Source: Mycobacterium barrassiae
Lineage (GTDB): Bacteria; Actinomycetota; Actinomycetes; Mycobacteriales; Mycobacteriaceae
NCBI RefSeq assembly: GCF_025822765.1
Contig: NZ_JACKUK010000034.1
Span: 1 to 64,000, forward strand
Direction: 5' to 3'
Length of the DNA: 64,000 bases
This document shows positions 25,490 to 35,470 of this stretch, piece by piece. Below the pieces are notes generated by a model, which was not told the origin of the DNA, did not search any database, and worked only from the letters and a program-made list of their open reading frames with translations. Position numbers and translations under genes: made by a program. Position 1 is the first letter of the stretch. Each line of letters starts with the position of its first letter.

Positions 25490-25795
25490 TCAGCCCACCA
25501 GGCGGCTGGTGCGAAGATCAGCCTCGTCGTAACGGTGCGCGGTGGTACGCAACGTCGCCGCGATCTCCGCCGATGCCCGCGCCCACTCCCGGAGTTGGTC
25601 AGCAATACCGTCGATGGCGGCACGTACCGCTCCACCGCGTGCCACGTGCATCCGGCCAGCCGCCGCGCCACCGAACTGCAGCCCGGCAAGCCGGGTGCGG
25701 ACAACGGCATCGATGGCGTCAGCAGCGGCCTGGTATTCGTCTGCGACATGCAGCAGTGCGGCGACGTCGACGTGCGCGACGTCTCGTTCTCCCAT
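25490..25795 (-). CDS. Small helical protein, Rv3440c-like, EspC/Esx-type
   Basis: The 101-residue protein has a two-helix composition: VDVAALLHVADEYQAAADAID, a Gly-rich turn (LQFGGAAAGRMHVARGG) and a second helix (IADQLREWARASAEIAATLR). This resembles small type VII secretion targets of the EspC/DUF2580 kind. It matches Rv3440c in size and place. The partner gene starts at its stop codon. An export role is inferred; no experiment on the family is known to me. Confidence 0.7.
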   Translation of the reverse strand: MGERDVAHVDVAALLHVADEYQAAADAIDAVVRTRLAGLQFGGAAAGRMHVARGGAVRAAIDGIADQLREWARASAEIAATLRTTAHRYDEADLRTSRLVG

Positions 25796-25804
25796 GTAGA
25801 GCTA

Positions 25805-25821
25805 GGACGCTATACGCGTCC
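25805..25821. repeat. Inverted repeat between glmM and the Rv3440c-like gene
   Basis: GGACGC-TATAC-GCGTCC lies 18 bp beyond the glmM stop and 10 bp ahead of the next start codon. It could be a weak glmM terminator or an operator for the following pair. Confidence 0.4.
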
Positions 25822-25839
25822 CGCCGGTTCCCACCGGTT

Positions 25840-27177
25840 TCAGGGTTGTTCGCTGACCGATTCCGCCACCCGTGCGGCGAGCCTGCGAGCGGTGTCCTCG
25901 TCGGCGGCCTCCACCATCACACGGACCACCTGCTCAGTCCCCGAGGGGCGCAACAGGATTCGACCCGAGTCGCCCAGCGCACGTTCGGCCTCAGCCACCG
26001 CGGTACGTACCGACGGCGCTTCCGCGACCGTCGCCTTGTCCGCCACCTGGACGTTGATCAGCACCTGCGGCATCGTCTGCATCGGCTCGGCGAGCGTGGC
26101 CAGCGACGAACGCGTCTGCGCCATCCGCGACATCAAGCGCAGACCGGTCAGAATGCCGTCTCCCGTCGTGCCGAACGCCGGCATGACGATGTGCCCCGAC
26201 TGCTCGCCGCCCAACGAGTACTCGCCCGCGCGTAATTCCTCGAGTACATAACGGTCGCCGACGCCGGTGGTGCGTACCTCGATGGAGGCCGCGCGCATCG
26301 CAAGGTGTAGACCGAGGTTGCTCATGACCGTCGTGACCAGCGTGTTGGACGCCAGTTCGCCGGCCTCCTGCATCGCGAGCGCCAGGATCACCATGATCGC
26401 GTCGCCGTCGACCGTCCGGCCGCTCGCGTCGACCGCCAGGCAGCGGTCGGCGTCTCCGTCGTGCGCGAGGCCGAGATCCGCACCGTGGGCTACGACTGCG
26501 GCCTGCAGCGTCTCCATGTGCGTGGAGCCGCAAGCCTCGTTGATGTTCAGACCGTTGGGCTCCGCATTGATCACGATGACGTTGGCGCCCGCTGCGCGAT
26601 AGGCACGGGGTGCGGCGGACGAGGCCGCGCCGTGGGCACAGTCGACGACAACGGTGATTCCGTCGAGGCGGGTCGTCACGCCCTTGCCGACGTGGCGGAG
26701 GTAGCGGTCCAGGGCGTCCTCGCCGTCGACCACGCGGCCGATGCCCGCACCGGTCGGGCGGCGGCCGGGTCCTTCGTGAACGAGCTCCTCGATGCGGTCC
26801 TCTGCCGCATCGTCGAGCTTGTGACCACCCGGCCCGAAGATCTTGATGCCGTTATCCGGCATCGGATTGTGCGACGCGCTGATCATCACGCCGAAGTCAG
26901 CGTCATATGCGCCGGTGAGGTAGGCCACCGCCGGGGTCGGCAGCACCCCGACCCGCAGCGCGTCCACGCCCTCGCTGGTGATACCGGCGATCACCGCTGC
27001 TTCGAGCATCTCCCCGCTGGCCCTGGGATCGCGGCCGACCACGGCCACCCGGCGCGCATGACCGCCGACACTGCCAAGCCGTCGAGCAGCCGCCGAACCA
27101 AGCGCCATGGCCAGTTCAGCGGTCAGATCCTGGTTGGCGACGCCGCGCACCCCATCGGTGCCGAACAGTCGACCCAT
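25840..27177 (-). CDS. glmM: Phosphoglucosamine mutase
   Basis: The 445-residue enzyme converts glucosamine-6-phosphate to glucosamine-1-phosphate for UDP-GlcNAc. The start ATG 27177 ([12 protein letters not shown]) follows GAGAAG; a 27-residue upstream extension is rejected. The phospho-serine is S102 in [12 protein letters not shown], the same position as in E. coli GlmM. The metal loop DGDADR and the phosphate-binding [12 protein letters not shown] near the C-terminus are present. Confidence 0.97.
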   Translation of the reverse strand: MGRLFGTDGVRGVANQDLTAELAMALGSAAARRLGSVGGHARRVAVVGRDPRASGEMLEAAVIAGITSEGVDALRVGVLPTPAVAYLTGAYDADFGVMISASHNPMPDNGIKIFGPGGHKLDDAAEDRIEELVHEGPGRRPTGAGIGRVVDGEDALDRYLRHVGKGVTTRLDGITVVVDCAHGAASSAAPRAYRAAGANVIVINAEPNGLNINEACGSTHMETLQAAVVAHGADLGLAHDGDADRCLAVDASGRTVDGDAIMVILALAMQEAGELASNTLVTTVMSNLGLHLAMRAASIEVRTTGVGDRYVLEELRAGEYSLGGEQSGHIVMPAFGTTGDGILTGLRLMSRMAQTRSSLATLAEPMQTMPQVLINVQVADKATVAEAPSVRTAVAEAERALGDSGRILLRPSGTEQVVRVMVEAADEDTARRLAARVAESVSEQP

Positions 27178-27273
27178 GCCGACAAACTTCTCATAAATGG
27201 CGTCCAAAGAGCCAACCGCGGACACCGCGCGCCGTGCCGCCACCGAACCGGTACTCAAATGCGACCAGAAGCA

Positions 27274-27309
27274 CTCACCGCCCGTATCCGGGCGGATACG
27301 GGCGGTGAG
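27274..27309 (-). terminator. Strong terminator between the secreted-protein gene and glmM
   Basis: CTCACCGCCCGTATCC and its exact complement flank a 4-base loop GGGC, forming a perfect 16-bp stem. It lies 10 bp after the stop of the secreted-protein gene and 97 bp before the glmM start on the same strand, so glmM likely has its own promoter. Confidence 0.85.
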
Positions 27310-27319
27310 GTCGCTTCAT

Positions 27320-27775
27320 TTAGCTGCCGTGCTCAGCGGACGGCTGCTGCGGGGTTGCGGGCGCCGTGGTCGGAACCTCGTCCCCGGACGTCTGACCAGG
27401 GGTGCTCTCAGGCTGGCCGGGAGTGCCCTGGATGTGGCCAGGGGCGCTCTCAGACTGGCCCGGGCCGTTCTGCTGGATCAGGACCGATCCGAGGCTGTTG
27501 TTGCACACCGACTGCTCGGTGCCCTCAGTGTCGGTGGACTCCACCAGCTGGGTCACTCGATCCACCTCGAGGTCGCAGACACCGGCTGCGATCGTCGCGG
27601 CGTCGGTGGCCTTCACGTCCTCAAGGACTCCAGCGCTGCCGAGGGTCACATTGACCAGGCCGTCGGGCGCGGGAGCGTTGTCGGGCTGCGCAGCCGCGAT
27701 GCCCAGGCCCGCAGTGAAGAGCAGCGACCCACCGAGGACGGTGCCGGCTGCGACGTTCTTCATGACGTTCCTCAT
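27320..27775 (-). CDS. Secreted low-complexity protein
   Basis: The 151-residue protein starts at ATG 27775 behind AAGGAG; a longer frame is rejected. Residues 1-29 are a Sec signal peptide ending GIAAAQ. The mature part has two cysteines (GVCDLEV, SVCNNS), probably a disulfide, in a conserved about 70-residue region. A disordered tail rich in Pro, Gln, Gly and Ser follows, with repeats of the type GQxESxPGQ. No enzyme motif is seen. It is an exported mycobacterial protein of unknown role. Confidence 0.75.
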   Translation of the reverse strand: MRNVMKNVAAGTVLGGSLLFTAGLGIAAAQPDNAPAPDGLVNVTLGSAGVLEDVKATDAATIAAGVCDLEVDRVTQLVESTDTEGTEQSVCNNSLGSVLIQQNGPGQSESAPGHIQGTPGQPESTPGQTSGDEVPTTAPATPQQPSAEHGS

Positions 27776-28076
27776 CCAATTGCTCCTTTTCAGTCGAGGA
27801 GGCGACAACCGGTCCCCAACGGCATGACTGCCGTACCGGTGGCCCGTGGGGCCTATCCGCGCATGCAGGACCGCCACCTCCGAAGACGCTGTATTCACGA
27901 TTCACGATCGGGCCAGCCTCTAAACGAAAAGCACCGAATTGTGAACTGGTCGACCTTGTATGCAAACCCGCCGATAACGGCCAAATTGCCTATTTACCTG
28001 CTGCGGACCAGTCGAGATCGTCGCTGCCCACGGCGAATGGATATGTCATGCGCAGCGACCTGCTCTCCCCACTAAG
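27776..28076. other. Intergenic DNA upstream of the secreted-protein gene
   Basis: About 300 bp between the secreted-protein start and the rpsI terminator, holding the promoter of the former. An AT-richer stretch spans about 27890-27990. No gene or RNA motif was recognised. Confidence 0.4.
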
Positions 28077-28115
28077 CATTCCGCCCGGTGCGCGTGATGC
28101 ACACCGGGCGGAATG
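28077..28115 (-). terminator. rplM-rpsI operon terminator
   Basis: CATTCCGCCCGGTG and CACCGGGCGGAATG flank an 11-base loop, giving a perfect 14-bp stem 9 bp past the rpsI stop. Confidence 0.85.
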
Positions 28116-28124
28116 AGAAACAGA

Positions 28125-28628
28125 TCAGCGCTTGCTGTACTGAGGCGCCTTACGGGCCTTCTTGAGGCCATACTTCTTGCGCTCGATGGCCCGCGGATCG
28201 CGGGTCAGGAAGCCGGCCTTCTTGAGCGCAGGCCGATCCTCGGGCTGCACCAGGATCAGCGCGCGGGCGATCGCCAGGCGCAGTGCACCGGCCTGCCCGG
28301 ACGGGCCGCCACCGTCGAGGTGGGCGTAGATGTCGAAGGAGTCAACCCTGTCGACCGTCACCAGCGGCGCCTTGATGAGCTGCTGGTGCACCTTGTTCGG
28401 GAAGTAGGCCTCCAGGGAGCGGCCGTCCAGATGGAACTGGCCGGTGCCCGGCACCAGACGCACCCGGACCACGGCCTCCTTGCGGCGCCCGACGGTCTGG
28501 ATGGGACGGTCGATGATGACCGGCTCGCGCACGGCTGCTGCTTCAGGCGCAGCGGTCTCGGTCTCGGTCGCGGTCTCCTCGACGGGAGCCTCGGTCACTT
28601 CTTCGGTCGTATCGGTCGATTCGGTCAC
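28125..28628 (-). CDS. rpsI: 30S ribosomal protein S9
   Basis: The 167-residue S9 has an acidic Thr/Glu/Ala-rich N-terminal extension of about 35 residues, usual in mycobacteria. The conserved core runs from [14 protein letters not shown] to the C-terminal KAPQYSKR, whose end reaches the P-site tRNA. The ATG overlaps the rplM stop (ATGA). Confidence 0.97.
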   Translation of the reverse strand: MTESTDTTEEVTEAPVEETATETETAAPEAAAVREPVIIDRPIQTVGRRKEAVVRVRLVPGTGQFHLDGRSLEAYFPNKVHQQLIKAPLVTVDRVDSFDIYAHLDGGGPSGQAGALRLAIARALILVQPEDRPALKKAGFLTRDPRAIERKKYGLKKARKAPQYSKR

Positions 28629-29068
28629 TGGGCCACCTGCTTGATCTCATACGGAATGGGCTGCTGGGCGGTGTGCGGATGATCCGGCCCCGCGTAGACC
28701 CGCAGTTTCTTCTGGATCTGGTGGCCGAGCTTGGTGTGCGGGATCATGCCGAGGATCGCCCGCTCGACGACCCGGTCGGCGTGCTTTGCCATCTCGTCAC
28801 CGAGCGCACGTGCCCGCAGACCGCCGGGATAACCCGAGTGGCGGTAGGCGAACTTCTTCGAAAGCTTGTCGCCGCTGATGGCGACCTTGTCTGCGTTGAT
28901 GACAATGACGAAATCGCCACCGTCGACATTCGGCGTAAATGTCGGCTTGTGCTTGCCACGCAGCAGATTCGCTGCTGCGACGGCGAGCCGGCCGAGCACC
29001 ACGTCCGTGGCGTCGATGACGTACCACGAACGCGTGGTGTCACCCGCCTTTGGCGTGTACGTAGGCAC
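28625..29068 (-). CDS. rplM: 50S ribosomal protein L13
   Basis: The 147-residue L13 has the standard length when started at GTG 29068 ([19 protein letters not shown]), behind AGAGG. Signature segments are [19 protein letters not shown] and [14 protein letters not shown]. It is an early 50S assembly protein and the first gene of the rplM-rpsI operon. Confidence 0.97.
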   Translation of the reverse strand: MPTYTPKAGDTTRSWYVIDATDVVLGRLAVAAANLLRGKHKPTFTPNVDGGDFVIVINADKVAISGDKLSKKFAYRHSGYPGGLRARALGDEMAKHADRVVERAILGMIPHTKLGHQIQKKLRVYAGPDHPHTAQQPIPYEIKQVAQ

Positions 29069-29408
29069 AGCGCTACCTCTCATCTATCGGGTTGGATCCC
29101 GGAGCGACCCGGGGGCCGGTCAGGTGTGCGGTGGGGAACCCTCGGCGACCGACGTTGACCCGAGGCCCCGGCGTTACCGCACGCCAACGGAGCAGCTTAC
29201 CTGTGCACGTCCTCGCAGGTCAAAACGCCTTCGGCAGGGGCTGACCTGGCCTGATCGGCCGGGGTCGGCTGCCCCTCGGCCCCGCGCGGGTCAAAACATA
29301 GGGAAACACCTGATTTCTCCGCCCACCAAGCCGCCGTAGCTTCGTCTGCGTCGGCGAGCGGTGTTAGCCAGGGCCCGATCCAAATATCAAGATCACAACG
29401 GAGAACAG
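29069..29408. other. Divergent promoter region, rplM / Excalibur gene
   Basis: This 340-bp gap holds the leader and promoter of rplM (leftward) and of the small secreted gene (rightward). GGTCAAAAC occurs twice, near 29219 and 29289. No open frame with protein-like composition or known RNA was recognised. Confidence 0.4.
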
Positions 29409-29603
29409 ATGTTTCGCACTCTCATCGCCGGGGCTTTGGTTGCCGCGGCGGCCGCTGTCGGCGCCGCTTCGGTCGCCAACGCCGAGACCTACTACAAGAA
29501 CTGCACTGCGGCGCGCGACGCCGGTGTAGCGCCGATCATGCAGGGCGAGGACGGCTACGCGCCGCACCTCGACCGCGACGGCGACGGCATCGCCTGCGAA
29601 TAG
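29409..29603 (+). CDS. Small secreted Excalibur-domain protein
   Basis: The 64-residue protein starts at ATG 29409 behind ACGGAG. A signal peptide (residues 1-25, ending ANA) precedes a minimal Excalibur domain: YYKNCTAARDAG, then DRDGDGIACE, with two cysteines and the DxDxDG calcium-loop-like motif. Excalibur domains occur at the cell surface and probably bind Ca2+. It is inserted between rplM and esxT on the opposite strand. Confidence 0.9.
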   Translation: MFRTLIAGALVAAAAAVGAASVANAETYYKNCTAARDAGVAPIMQGEDGYAPHLDRDGDGIACE

Positions 29604-29619
29604 CCGCAGCTCAAGCTGG

Positions 29620-29663
29620 GTTTGCGCCACCGTGGCCATCTCCCGCACCACGGTGGCGCAAAC
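29620..29663. terminator. Bidirectional terminator between the Excalibur gene and esxT
   Basis: GTTTGCGCCACCGTGG and its exact complement flank a 12-base loop, forming a 16-bp perfect stem between two convergent genes. Confidence 0.85.
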
Positions 29664-29720
29664 CTTCTCCTGGCGAATCCCCTGGCTCCCCTCCAAACGG
29701 GACCGCGCAGAGTCTGCGGG

Positions 29721-30017
29721 CTACCGGCCCCAGGCGTTCGCCGCCATCCGGTCCATCGCCGCGACCTCGTCGGAGCCGTCGCGGACAGCGTTACCCAACC
29801 TGATCAGGATGTCGTTCAGCGCCGCCGCGGCCTGCTCCCAGCGTGCCTGCTCGATGCGGTACGCCTCGGCGGCCTGTCGCGTCCAGATCTCCTGTAGCGG
29901 CGCGATCTGAGCGCGCAGCTCGTCCAGCGCCGTGTTCAGTCGCGCCGACGTGGTGTGTATCTCCTGCCGGACGGTGTACTCGATCTCGCCGAAGTTGTAC
30001 GAGAGCACGTTTTCCAT
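29721..30017 (-). CDS. esxT: ESX-4 WXG100-type protein EsxT
   Basis: The 98-residue helical-hairpin protein resembles M. tuberculosis EsxT in LSYNFGEIEYTVRQEIHTT and AQIAPLQEIWTRQAAEAY. The turn is W-T-R where other members have W-x-G, as in known EsxT. It pairs with EsxU as an ESX-4 substrate. The start follows GAGGAG, 9 bp after esxU. Confidence 0.93.
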   Translation of the reverse strand: MENVLSYNFGEIEYTVRQEIHTTSARLNTALDELRAQIAPLQEIWTRQAAEAYRIEQARWEQAAAALNDILIRLGNAVRDGSDEVAAMDRMAANAWGR

Positions 30018-30026
30018 GCGGACTCC

Positions 30027-30350
30027 TCAGAGGTTGTTGGCGACGGCGCTGATCTGATGCGAATGGCTCTCCGCTGCTTCGCGAAGCGTCTGCTGATTCA
30101 GGCGGATCGTTTCGGCGATCCTTTGCAGAGAACCGTGGAGCCTTACGGATTCGGTGTTCCATCGGTCCACGACATCGTGGAAGCGGGCAGCTGCCACGCC
30201 TCCCCACACCGATGCGGGCACTCCGCCCATGCGCCCGATGAAGGACGACAGCATCGCGCGGATCTCCTCGTTTCGCGCGTCGGTCTTGGCGGCGATTGCA
30301 GTCATCAGGTCGAAGTCGGTGTTGAGTGCGCCACCTGCCGGTGTGGTCAT
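30027..30350 (-). CDS. esxU: ESX-4 WXG100-type protein EsxU
   Basis: The 107-residue partner of EsxT starts at ATG 30350 ([14 protein letters not shown]) behind AAGGAC; a longer frame is rejected. It shows [20 protein letters not shown] and the turn [13 protein letters not shown] (W-G-G). The EsxT-EsxU heterodimer is exported by ESX-4. Confidence 0.93.
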   Translation of the reverse strand: MTTPAGGALNTDFDLMTAIAAKTDARNEEIRAMLSSFIGRMGGVPASVWGGVAAARFHDVVDRWNTESVRLHGSLQRIAETIRLNQQTLREAAESHSHQISAVANNL

Positions 30351-30432
30351 CGATGTCCTTCCGTCCGTGCGTGCTGTCATGAAGGTTCGACGCAAGGGCG
30401 TGCCATTCGGTTCCACCGTTCTTGCGCCTGAT

Positions 30433-31596
30433 TCACCGCACCGCGTGTGCGGATCGGATCGCGCGATCGCATGCATCGCGAATGAGGTGTTCGCGGCCGA
30501 GCGTGCTCTGGCAGCCGATGGCGATGCGAACGGCGCCGTCGACCACCACCGCCCACTCGATACGCCGCTCTTGTCGAATCTCTCGATATGTCACCGCCGA
30601 TCTGCCTGCACGGTGATCGGACGGGTTGAACTCGACGAAGGCGCCGTCGACGCCCTCGGCCATCGCTGTCCGCAGAGAGTCCGCGGTCTGCGCCAGGGTG
30701 GACGGAAAGGGGGCGAGGGACTGTGTGATGTGCACAGCGATATCGCCGTCTGTCGGTGAAACCACCTGCACCCTTGCCGATCCGGGTCCAGACGTGATGC
30801 GTCGCGCTGTCCAGGTCGCAGGCACCATCACCCCGACCCTGCCCTCCACCAGCAGCGTCATCGGCATGTTGTCGACACGTGAACCCGAACCGCTGTCATG
30901 CGCCGCCACGAAACCGCCGGCCACGGCCAATGTGAGCAGCAAACCGGACAACACAGCCAAGGGCCTGCGGTGCCGAAAGTTGCCCTGTACAACGACGTCC
31001 GTCGGTTGCGCTGTGGCCGCGCGCTGTACCCAGTCGTCGTCGAGGATCCTGGCCGGTACGCCTATGGCACGCAGGCGACTCATGATCATCGATGCGAGCG
31101 CATCGGCGCCGAAGACCGCCGCCGGAGCGTCCACCACCACCCCTGCCGCAACCCCAACGGCCGTCACCACCGCGTCCGCGGTGGCCACCGGCTCCTCCCC
31201 TCGCGGCACCACAGCGGTGATCGTTCCGAAGGCGGTCACCACGACGATATCCGGAGCGATTTCGACGACCGAGTCTTCGACCGGTATCCCCTGTCTCAGC
31301 AGTGCAATTCGCTCCAGGACCACAACATCGGTCGCCGCGTTGCATGCGGCCTGTCGTGCCCTTTGGAGTCTGGCCGACGACCACCAAGCGGGGCAGACCA
31401 GGACAGCGGTGTCGACCTCTGAGCCCACGACCACACTCATGAGGTCGTCCCATACCTGTTGGACGGTCACTGGGCGATCGGCGAGCAAGGCGATGTCGTC
31501 ATCAACGTAATCGAGTGCGACGGAGATCAATTCAGGGCGGGCATCGTTGGCTCCTCGAATCGTTCCCGGGCCGATCTCGACCACGACTTCAGTCAC
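30433..31596 (-). CDS. ESX-4-associated protein, Rv3446c-like
   Basis: The 387-residue protein starts at GTG 31596, overlapping the eccC4 stop as GTGA; the frame remains open far upstream, but that part is antisense-frame noise inside eccC4. It resembles Rv3446c (type VII secretion-associated family): an N-terminal actin/ASKHA-like half ([23 protein letters not shown]), a transmembrane helix near residues 215-235 ([20 protein letters not shown]) and an extracytoplasmic C-terminal half. It sits between eccC4 and esxU. It is assumed to aid ESX-4 assembly or substrate handling; the mechanism is unknown. Confidence 0.88.
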   Translation of the reverse strand: MTEVVVEIGPGTIRGANDARPELISVALDYVDDDIALLADRPVTVQQVWDDLMSVVVGSEVDTAVLVCPAWWSSARLQRARQAACNAATDVVVLERIALLRQGIPVEDSVVEIAPDIVVVTAFGTITAVVPRGEEPVATADAVVTAVGVAAGVVVDAPAAVFGADALASMIMSRLRAIGVPARILDDDWVQRAATAQPTDVVVQGNFRHRRPLAVLSGLLLTLAVAGGFVAAHDSGSGSRVDNMPMTLLVEGRVGVMVPATWTARRITSGPGSARVQVVSPTDGDIAVHITQSLAPFPSTLAQTADSLRTAMAEGVDGAFVEFNPSDHRAGRSAVTYREIRQERRIEWAVVVDGAVRIAIGCQSTLGREHLIRDACDRAIRSAHAVR

Positions 31597-34500
31597 GGCG
31601 GGTCGGTCCAGGCAACCTGGATGAGCTGATCCCCATCGCCTCGGGTGATGAGCGTTCCCCGTCCGGGTGGCAGCGGCGATGATCGGACGGTCCCGAGCAG
31701 CACACCGTCGTCGGGGCGGGCGCTCATCATCAACCCCACGCAGCCCAGTTCGCGCATCCCCGCCAGGACCGGATCGAACATCGCGCGTGCGGCACCGCCG
31801 GAGCGGCGGGCCACGACGACGTGCAGCCCGAGATCCTTGGCATGAGGCAGGAAGTCGGCCAGCGGAGCCAGCGGATTGCCGGTCGACCCGGCTGCGAGGT
31901 CGTAGTCGTCGATGACGAGATAGACGTCGGGCCCCGACCACCAAGAGCGGGTGCGCAACTGCTGCTGAGTGACGTCTTCGCCGGGCATCCGAGCTTCGAG
32001 ACGTTGCACCAGCGCCGTCACTCGCGACGTCAGCGAGGCCGGTGACATCACGTATCCGCTGAGATGGTCGGACTCGACGACACCGAGCAGACTTCTGCGG
32101 AAGTCGACAATCTCGAGTTGAGCCTCGTCGGCGGTGTTGGTCCGAATCAGCTCGCGGCACAGGAGCCGCAGCAGCGCGGTCTTCCCGCAGCCAGATTCAC
32201 CGAGCACCAAGAGATGGGACTGTTCGGCGAAATCGACGCGTAGGGACGTCAATTCGCGTTCGCCGATGCCGATCAGAACCCGCGATCCGTGGTCAGCGCT
32301 GACACCGAGGGCATCACGGTGGATCTTGGTCGGCAGCAGCTGGACCTGAGGTGCAGTGCCGGGGGCCCATCGGTCACGCAGACGTTGGACGTTGACGACG
32401 ATCACGTCGGCGAGCCCATCCGCCGTGGGCTCGCCGTCCCACCGCGGCAGGGCAATGGCGAACTCCCGGCCGCTAGTCGAGATGCCGCGTCCGGGTGGCC
32501 GAAGGGACAGTTCGCGCGCACGTTTACGGTCTATCTCCGATTCAGCGGGGTCACCGAGCCGGAGTTCGATGCGCGTGGCGATCTGATCCTTCAGCGCGGG
32601 CCGCAGTTCTGCCCAGCGCGATGCGGTCACGACGACGTGGACGCCGAATGAAAGGCCCTGGGCGGCAATCGCAGTGATCGTCGCCTCGAGGAAGTCAAAC
32701 TCCTGACGCAACGTCGCCCACCCGTCGATGACCAGGAACACGTCGCCGAACGGATCGTCGACCGTCTCACCGGTGGCTCTGCGGCGGCGATATTCGGCCA
32801 TCGAGTCGATACCCAGGCGACGGAACGTCGACTCCCGCTTCCTTATCACCGAACTCGCCATCGCGACGGTGCGGCGGCACAATTCCGCGTCTTGACGGGC
32901 CGCCATCGATCCCACGTGCGGCAGGTGCCGCAGTGAGGACAGGACCCCTCCGCCGAGGTCGAGACAGTAGAACGCGACAGTCGCCGGGGCATGGCGTTGG
33001 GCCAGGGCCAGCATTATCGTGCGCAGCGCCGTCGACTTTCCTGACCTCGGAGCGCCGACGATCGCGACATTGCCTGCCGAGCCGTCCAAGTCGACGATGA
33101 GCAGGTCGCGGCGCTGTTCGTACGGGTTGTCGACCACTCCGATCGAGACCGCGAGACTAGGCCCCCCGGCGGGCGCCGCCGCCACCATGTCGAGCGTCGG
33201 CGATTCGGTCAGCGGCGGCAGCCACACCTGATGTGCGCGTGGGCCGCGGCCCGCCAGACGGTCCAGCATGGTGTCCAGCACGGTGCGGTCCGGCTGTTGC
33301 AGGCGGTCGCCAGCGACCTGCTCAACGAGCGATCCCACCCGCGACGCCGTGAACACCAGTGGCCGCGTAGGCCTCCTCGGTACGGGCGCGCTGCGCCGCG
33401 GCCTGCCCTGACCGGAGACGTATGCGGTCTGGAATCGCACGAGTTCGCCCTCCGCCGATTTCAGATAGGCCGCGCCGGGTGTGCTCGGCAGGTTGTAGGC
33501 GTCGGGAACACCCAGAACCGCACGAGATTCCGCAGCGGAGAAAGTCTTGAGGCAGATCCGATACGACAGGTGTGTCTCCAGCCCGCGCAACCGGCCTTCG
33601 TCCAGGCGCTGGCTGGCGAGCAACAGATGTATGCCCAGCGATCGACCCAATCGACCGATCGCCACAAACAGCTCCGCGAACTCCGGGTGCTGGCTGAGCA
33701 ATTCGGAGAACTCGTCCACCAGAATGAACAACGCGGGCAGAGCCGCCAGACTCGGATTCTTCGCCCGCGCCCGTCGGTACTCACCGAGGTTGGCGCATCC
33801 GCCCGCCCGAAGCAGCTGCTGGCGCCTGTTCATCTCGCCGGTCAGCGCATCGTTCATCCGGGTCACAAGGGGTGCCTCTGCGGCCAGATTGGTGATGACG
33901 GCGCCGACATGCCTGGCGCGCTCCAAACCGAGAAACGTTGCGCCCCCCTTGAAGTCCACCAGGATGAGGTTGAGGACATCCGGTGGATGCGACGTGATCA
34001 TCCCGAGCGCCAAGGTGCGCAGCAGTTCAGACTTGCCGGAGCCGGTGGCGCCGACGCACAGCCCGTGCGGCCCCATTCCGTTGTGTGCCGCTTCGTTGAT
34101 GTCGAGAGTTACCCGGATTCCATCCTGCGCGACGCCGATGGGCACCGGCTTGATGTGACCATCGGTTGTCGCCCAGAGCTTCTCGATATCAACGCCGTCG
34201 ATCGCCATCAGGTTCAGCCAGTCGAGTGACTCTGTCGTCCTGCGGTCCGCCTCGGTCACGCGGTATGGCGCGAGGCGACGAGCGCACACCGACGCCTGCA
34301 CCACGGTGAGAAGGTCGGGCTCAGCGATCACCTTGTCGCTGTCCTGCTCGCGAACGGCGTCGGCACTGACGTGCAGCCCTTGGCCCTGCACCAAACCGTC
34401 CAGCGATGCGCCAATGTCGATAATGGTGGCGTCGGGGCCCACGCACACTCCTGCCGAATCACCACCGTCCAGGACCATCACGACGTGACGTGAGTCGGCA

Positions 34501-35354
34501 TCTGAGTCTGCATTGGCCAGCCTCGCCGGGCCCGCCTCGTCGGCAGCAAGCCAATGCTGATGATGGGGAAGCCATTTCAACCAGTCCCACTCGACGCCTG
34601 TCTCGGCGCCGACGACGGCGCATATCGTGAGATCGTCAGGGCCGTGCCATACCGCCAGCTGGCAGATCATCGCGCGAACCAACGCCCTCGCGACGTCCAC
34701 GTCACCGTAGACGGTGAGCACTGAGAATGATCTCAGAGGCACCACAAACGGCGCACTGGCAACCGTCGACCGCTCTTGGATCAACCTGCGCATCGCAGTC
34801 ACCGTGACGGGATCGATTTCGTCCTCTGCGCCCAGCTCCGGTGCGATGAATTCAGTGTTCAATTGTTGGTCGCCGACGCCGATGCGCACAGCGCAAAAAT
34901 CCGGATCATCGGGGCGTCGCTCCCACATCCGTGCGTCACCGGCCAGAGTCCACAGCCTGCGCGGCTCAGGGTGATTCCACCGCGACGACTCCCGTTGGGT
35001 ATCGGCTGCTTTCGCGGTCGTCTGATCAAGCGTGTCGAGGTAGTCGAGATACTTTCGCCGCTCCGTGTTGAGGTCAGCGGTGCGGTTGGCACCTCGCGAG
35101 TAGACCAGCGTGCCGAGGACCGATGTCAACATCATCACGGGAAAGAACGCGTACATCGGGTGGCGCATCGCCTGCGAACCCGATGTGAAGTACACCGCCA
35201 TCATCCCGACGGCCGCGACGAGCATGGCTATCGGCATCAGGCGGGCCAGCGGGTTGGCCGGCGGCGACGCCGGAATCGGTGGCGGCGCATCGACGGCAAT
35301 GGCACCGCGCGCCGCCGTCGGCACCGGCACCCTCGACTCGCGGGTGAAGTCCAT
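31593..35354 (-). CDS. eccC4: ESX-4 secretion ATPase EccC4
   Basis: The 1253-residue FtsK/SpoIIIE-type motor of ESX-4 is a single polypeptide. The N-terminus has two transmembrane helices (about residues 35-75). Three P-loops follow: GATGSGKSELLR (about 434), GAPRSGKSTALRT (about 771) and GESGCGKTALLR (about 1054). The first domain is the active one in studied EccC proteins. Length fits Rv3447c (1236). It is divergent from eccD4 across 116 bp and translationally coupled to the Rv3446c-like gene. Confidence 0.97.
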   Translation of the reverse strand: MDFTRESRVPVPTAARGAIAVDAPPPIPASPPANPLARLMPIAMLVAAVGMMAVYFTSGSQAMRHPMYAFFPVMMLTSVLGTLVYSRGANRTADLNTERRKYLDYLDTLDQTTAKAADTQRESSRWNHPEPRRLWTLAGDARMWERRPDDPDFCAVRIGVGDQQLNTEFIAPELGAEDEIDPVTVTAMRRLIQERSTVASAPFVVPLRSFSVLTVYGDVDVARALVRAMICQLAVWHGPDDLTICAVVGAETGVEWDWLKWLPHHQHWLAADEAGPARLANADSDADSRHVVMVLDGGDSAGVCVGPDATIIDIGASLDGLVQGQGLHVSADAVREQDSDKVIAEPDLLTVVQASVCARRLAPYRVTEADRRTTESLDWLNLMAIDGVDIEKLWATTDGHIKPVPIGVAQDGIRVTLDINEAAHNGMGPHGLCVGATGSGKSELLRTLALGMITSHPPDVLNLILVDFKGGATFLGLERARHVGAVITNLAAEAPLVTRMNDALTGEMNRRQQLLRAGGCANLGEYRRARAKNPSLAALPALFILVDEFSELLSQHPEFAELFVAIGRLGRSLGIHLLLASQRLDEGRLRGLETHLSYRICLKTFSAAESRAVLGVPDAYNLPSTPGAAYLKSAEGELVRFQTAYVSGQGRPRRSAPVPRRPTRPLVFTASRVGSLVEQVAGDRLQQPDRTVLDTMLDRLAGRGPRAHQVWLPPLTESPTLDMVAAAPAGGPSLAVSIGVVDNPYEQRRDLLIVDLDGSAGNVAIVGAPRSGKSTALRTIMLALAQRHAPATVAFYCLDLGGGVLSSLRHLPHVGSMAARQDAELCRRTVAMASSVIRKRESTFRRLGIDSMAEYRRRRATGETVDDPFGDVFLVIDGWATLRQEFDFLEATITAIAAQGLSFGVHVVVTASRWAELRPALKDQIATRIELRLGDPAESEIDRKRARELSLRPPGRGISTSGREFAIALPRWDGEPTADGLADVIVVNVQRLRDRWAPGTAPQVQLLPTKIHRDALGVSADHGSRVLIGIGERELTSLRVDFAEQSHLLVLGESGCGKTALLRLLCRELIRTNTADEAQLEIVDFRRSLLGVVESDHLSGYVMSPASLTSRVTALVQRLEARMPGEDVTQQQLRTRSWWSGPDVYLVIDDYDLAAGSTGNPLAPLADFLPHAKDLGLHVVVARRSGGAARAMFDPVLAGMRELGCVGLMMSARPDDGVLLGTVRSSPLPPGRGTLITRGDGDQLIQVAWTDPP

Positions 35355-35470
35355 CGAACAATGGACGCCGCGGTCGCCGATTCCGTTCCATCCCCAGCCG
35401 GTGGAGTTGCCGCGATTGCGTTGTCCCGAGCGGCGTTACGGTGAACCCGGTCAGTATCGAGGGGGGATCG

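Noticed and set aside
31597-32160. N-terminal extension of the Rv3446c-like gene through eccC4
   Set aside because: The added part is Arg-rich out-of-frame eccC4 sequence. The GTG at 31596 with a GTGA overlap gives the family length.
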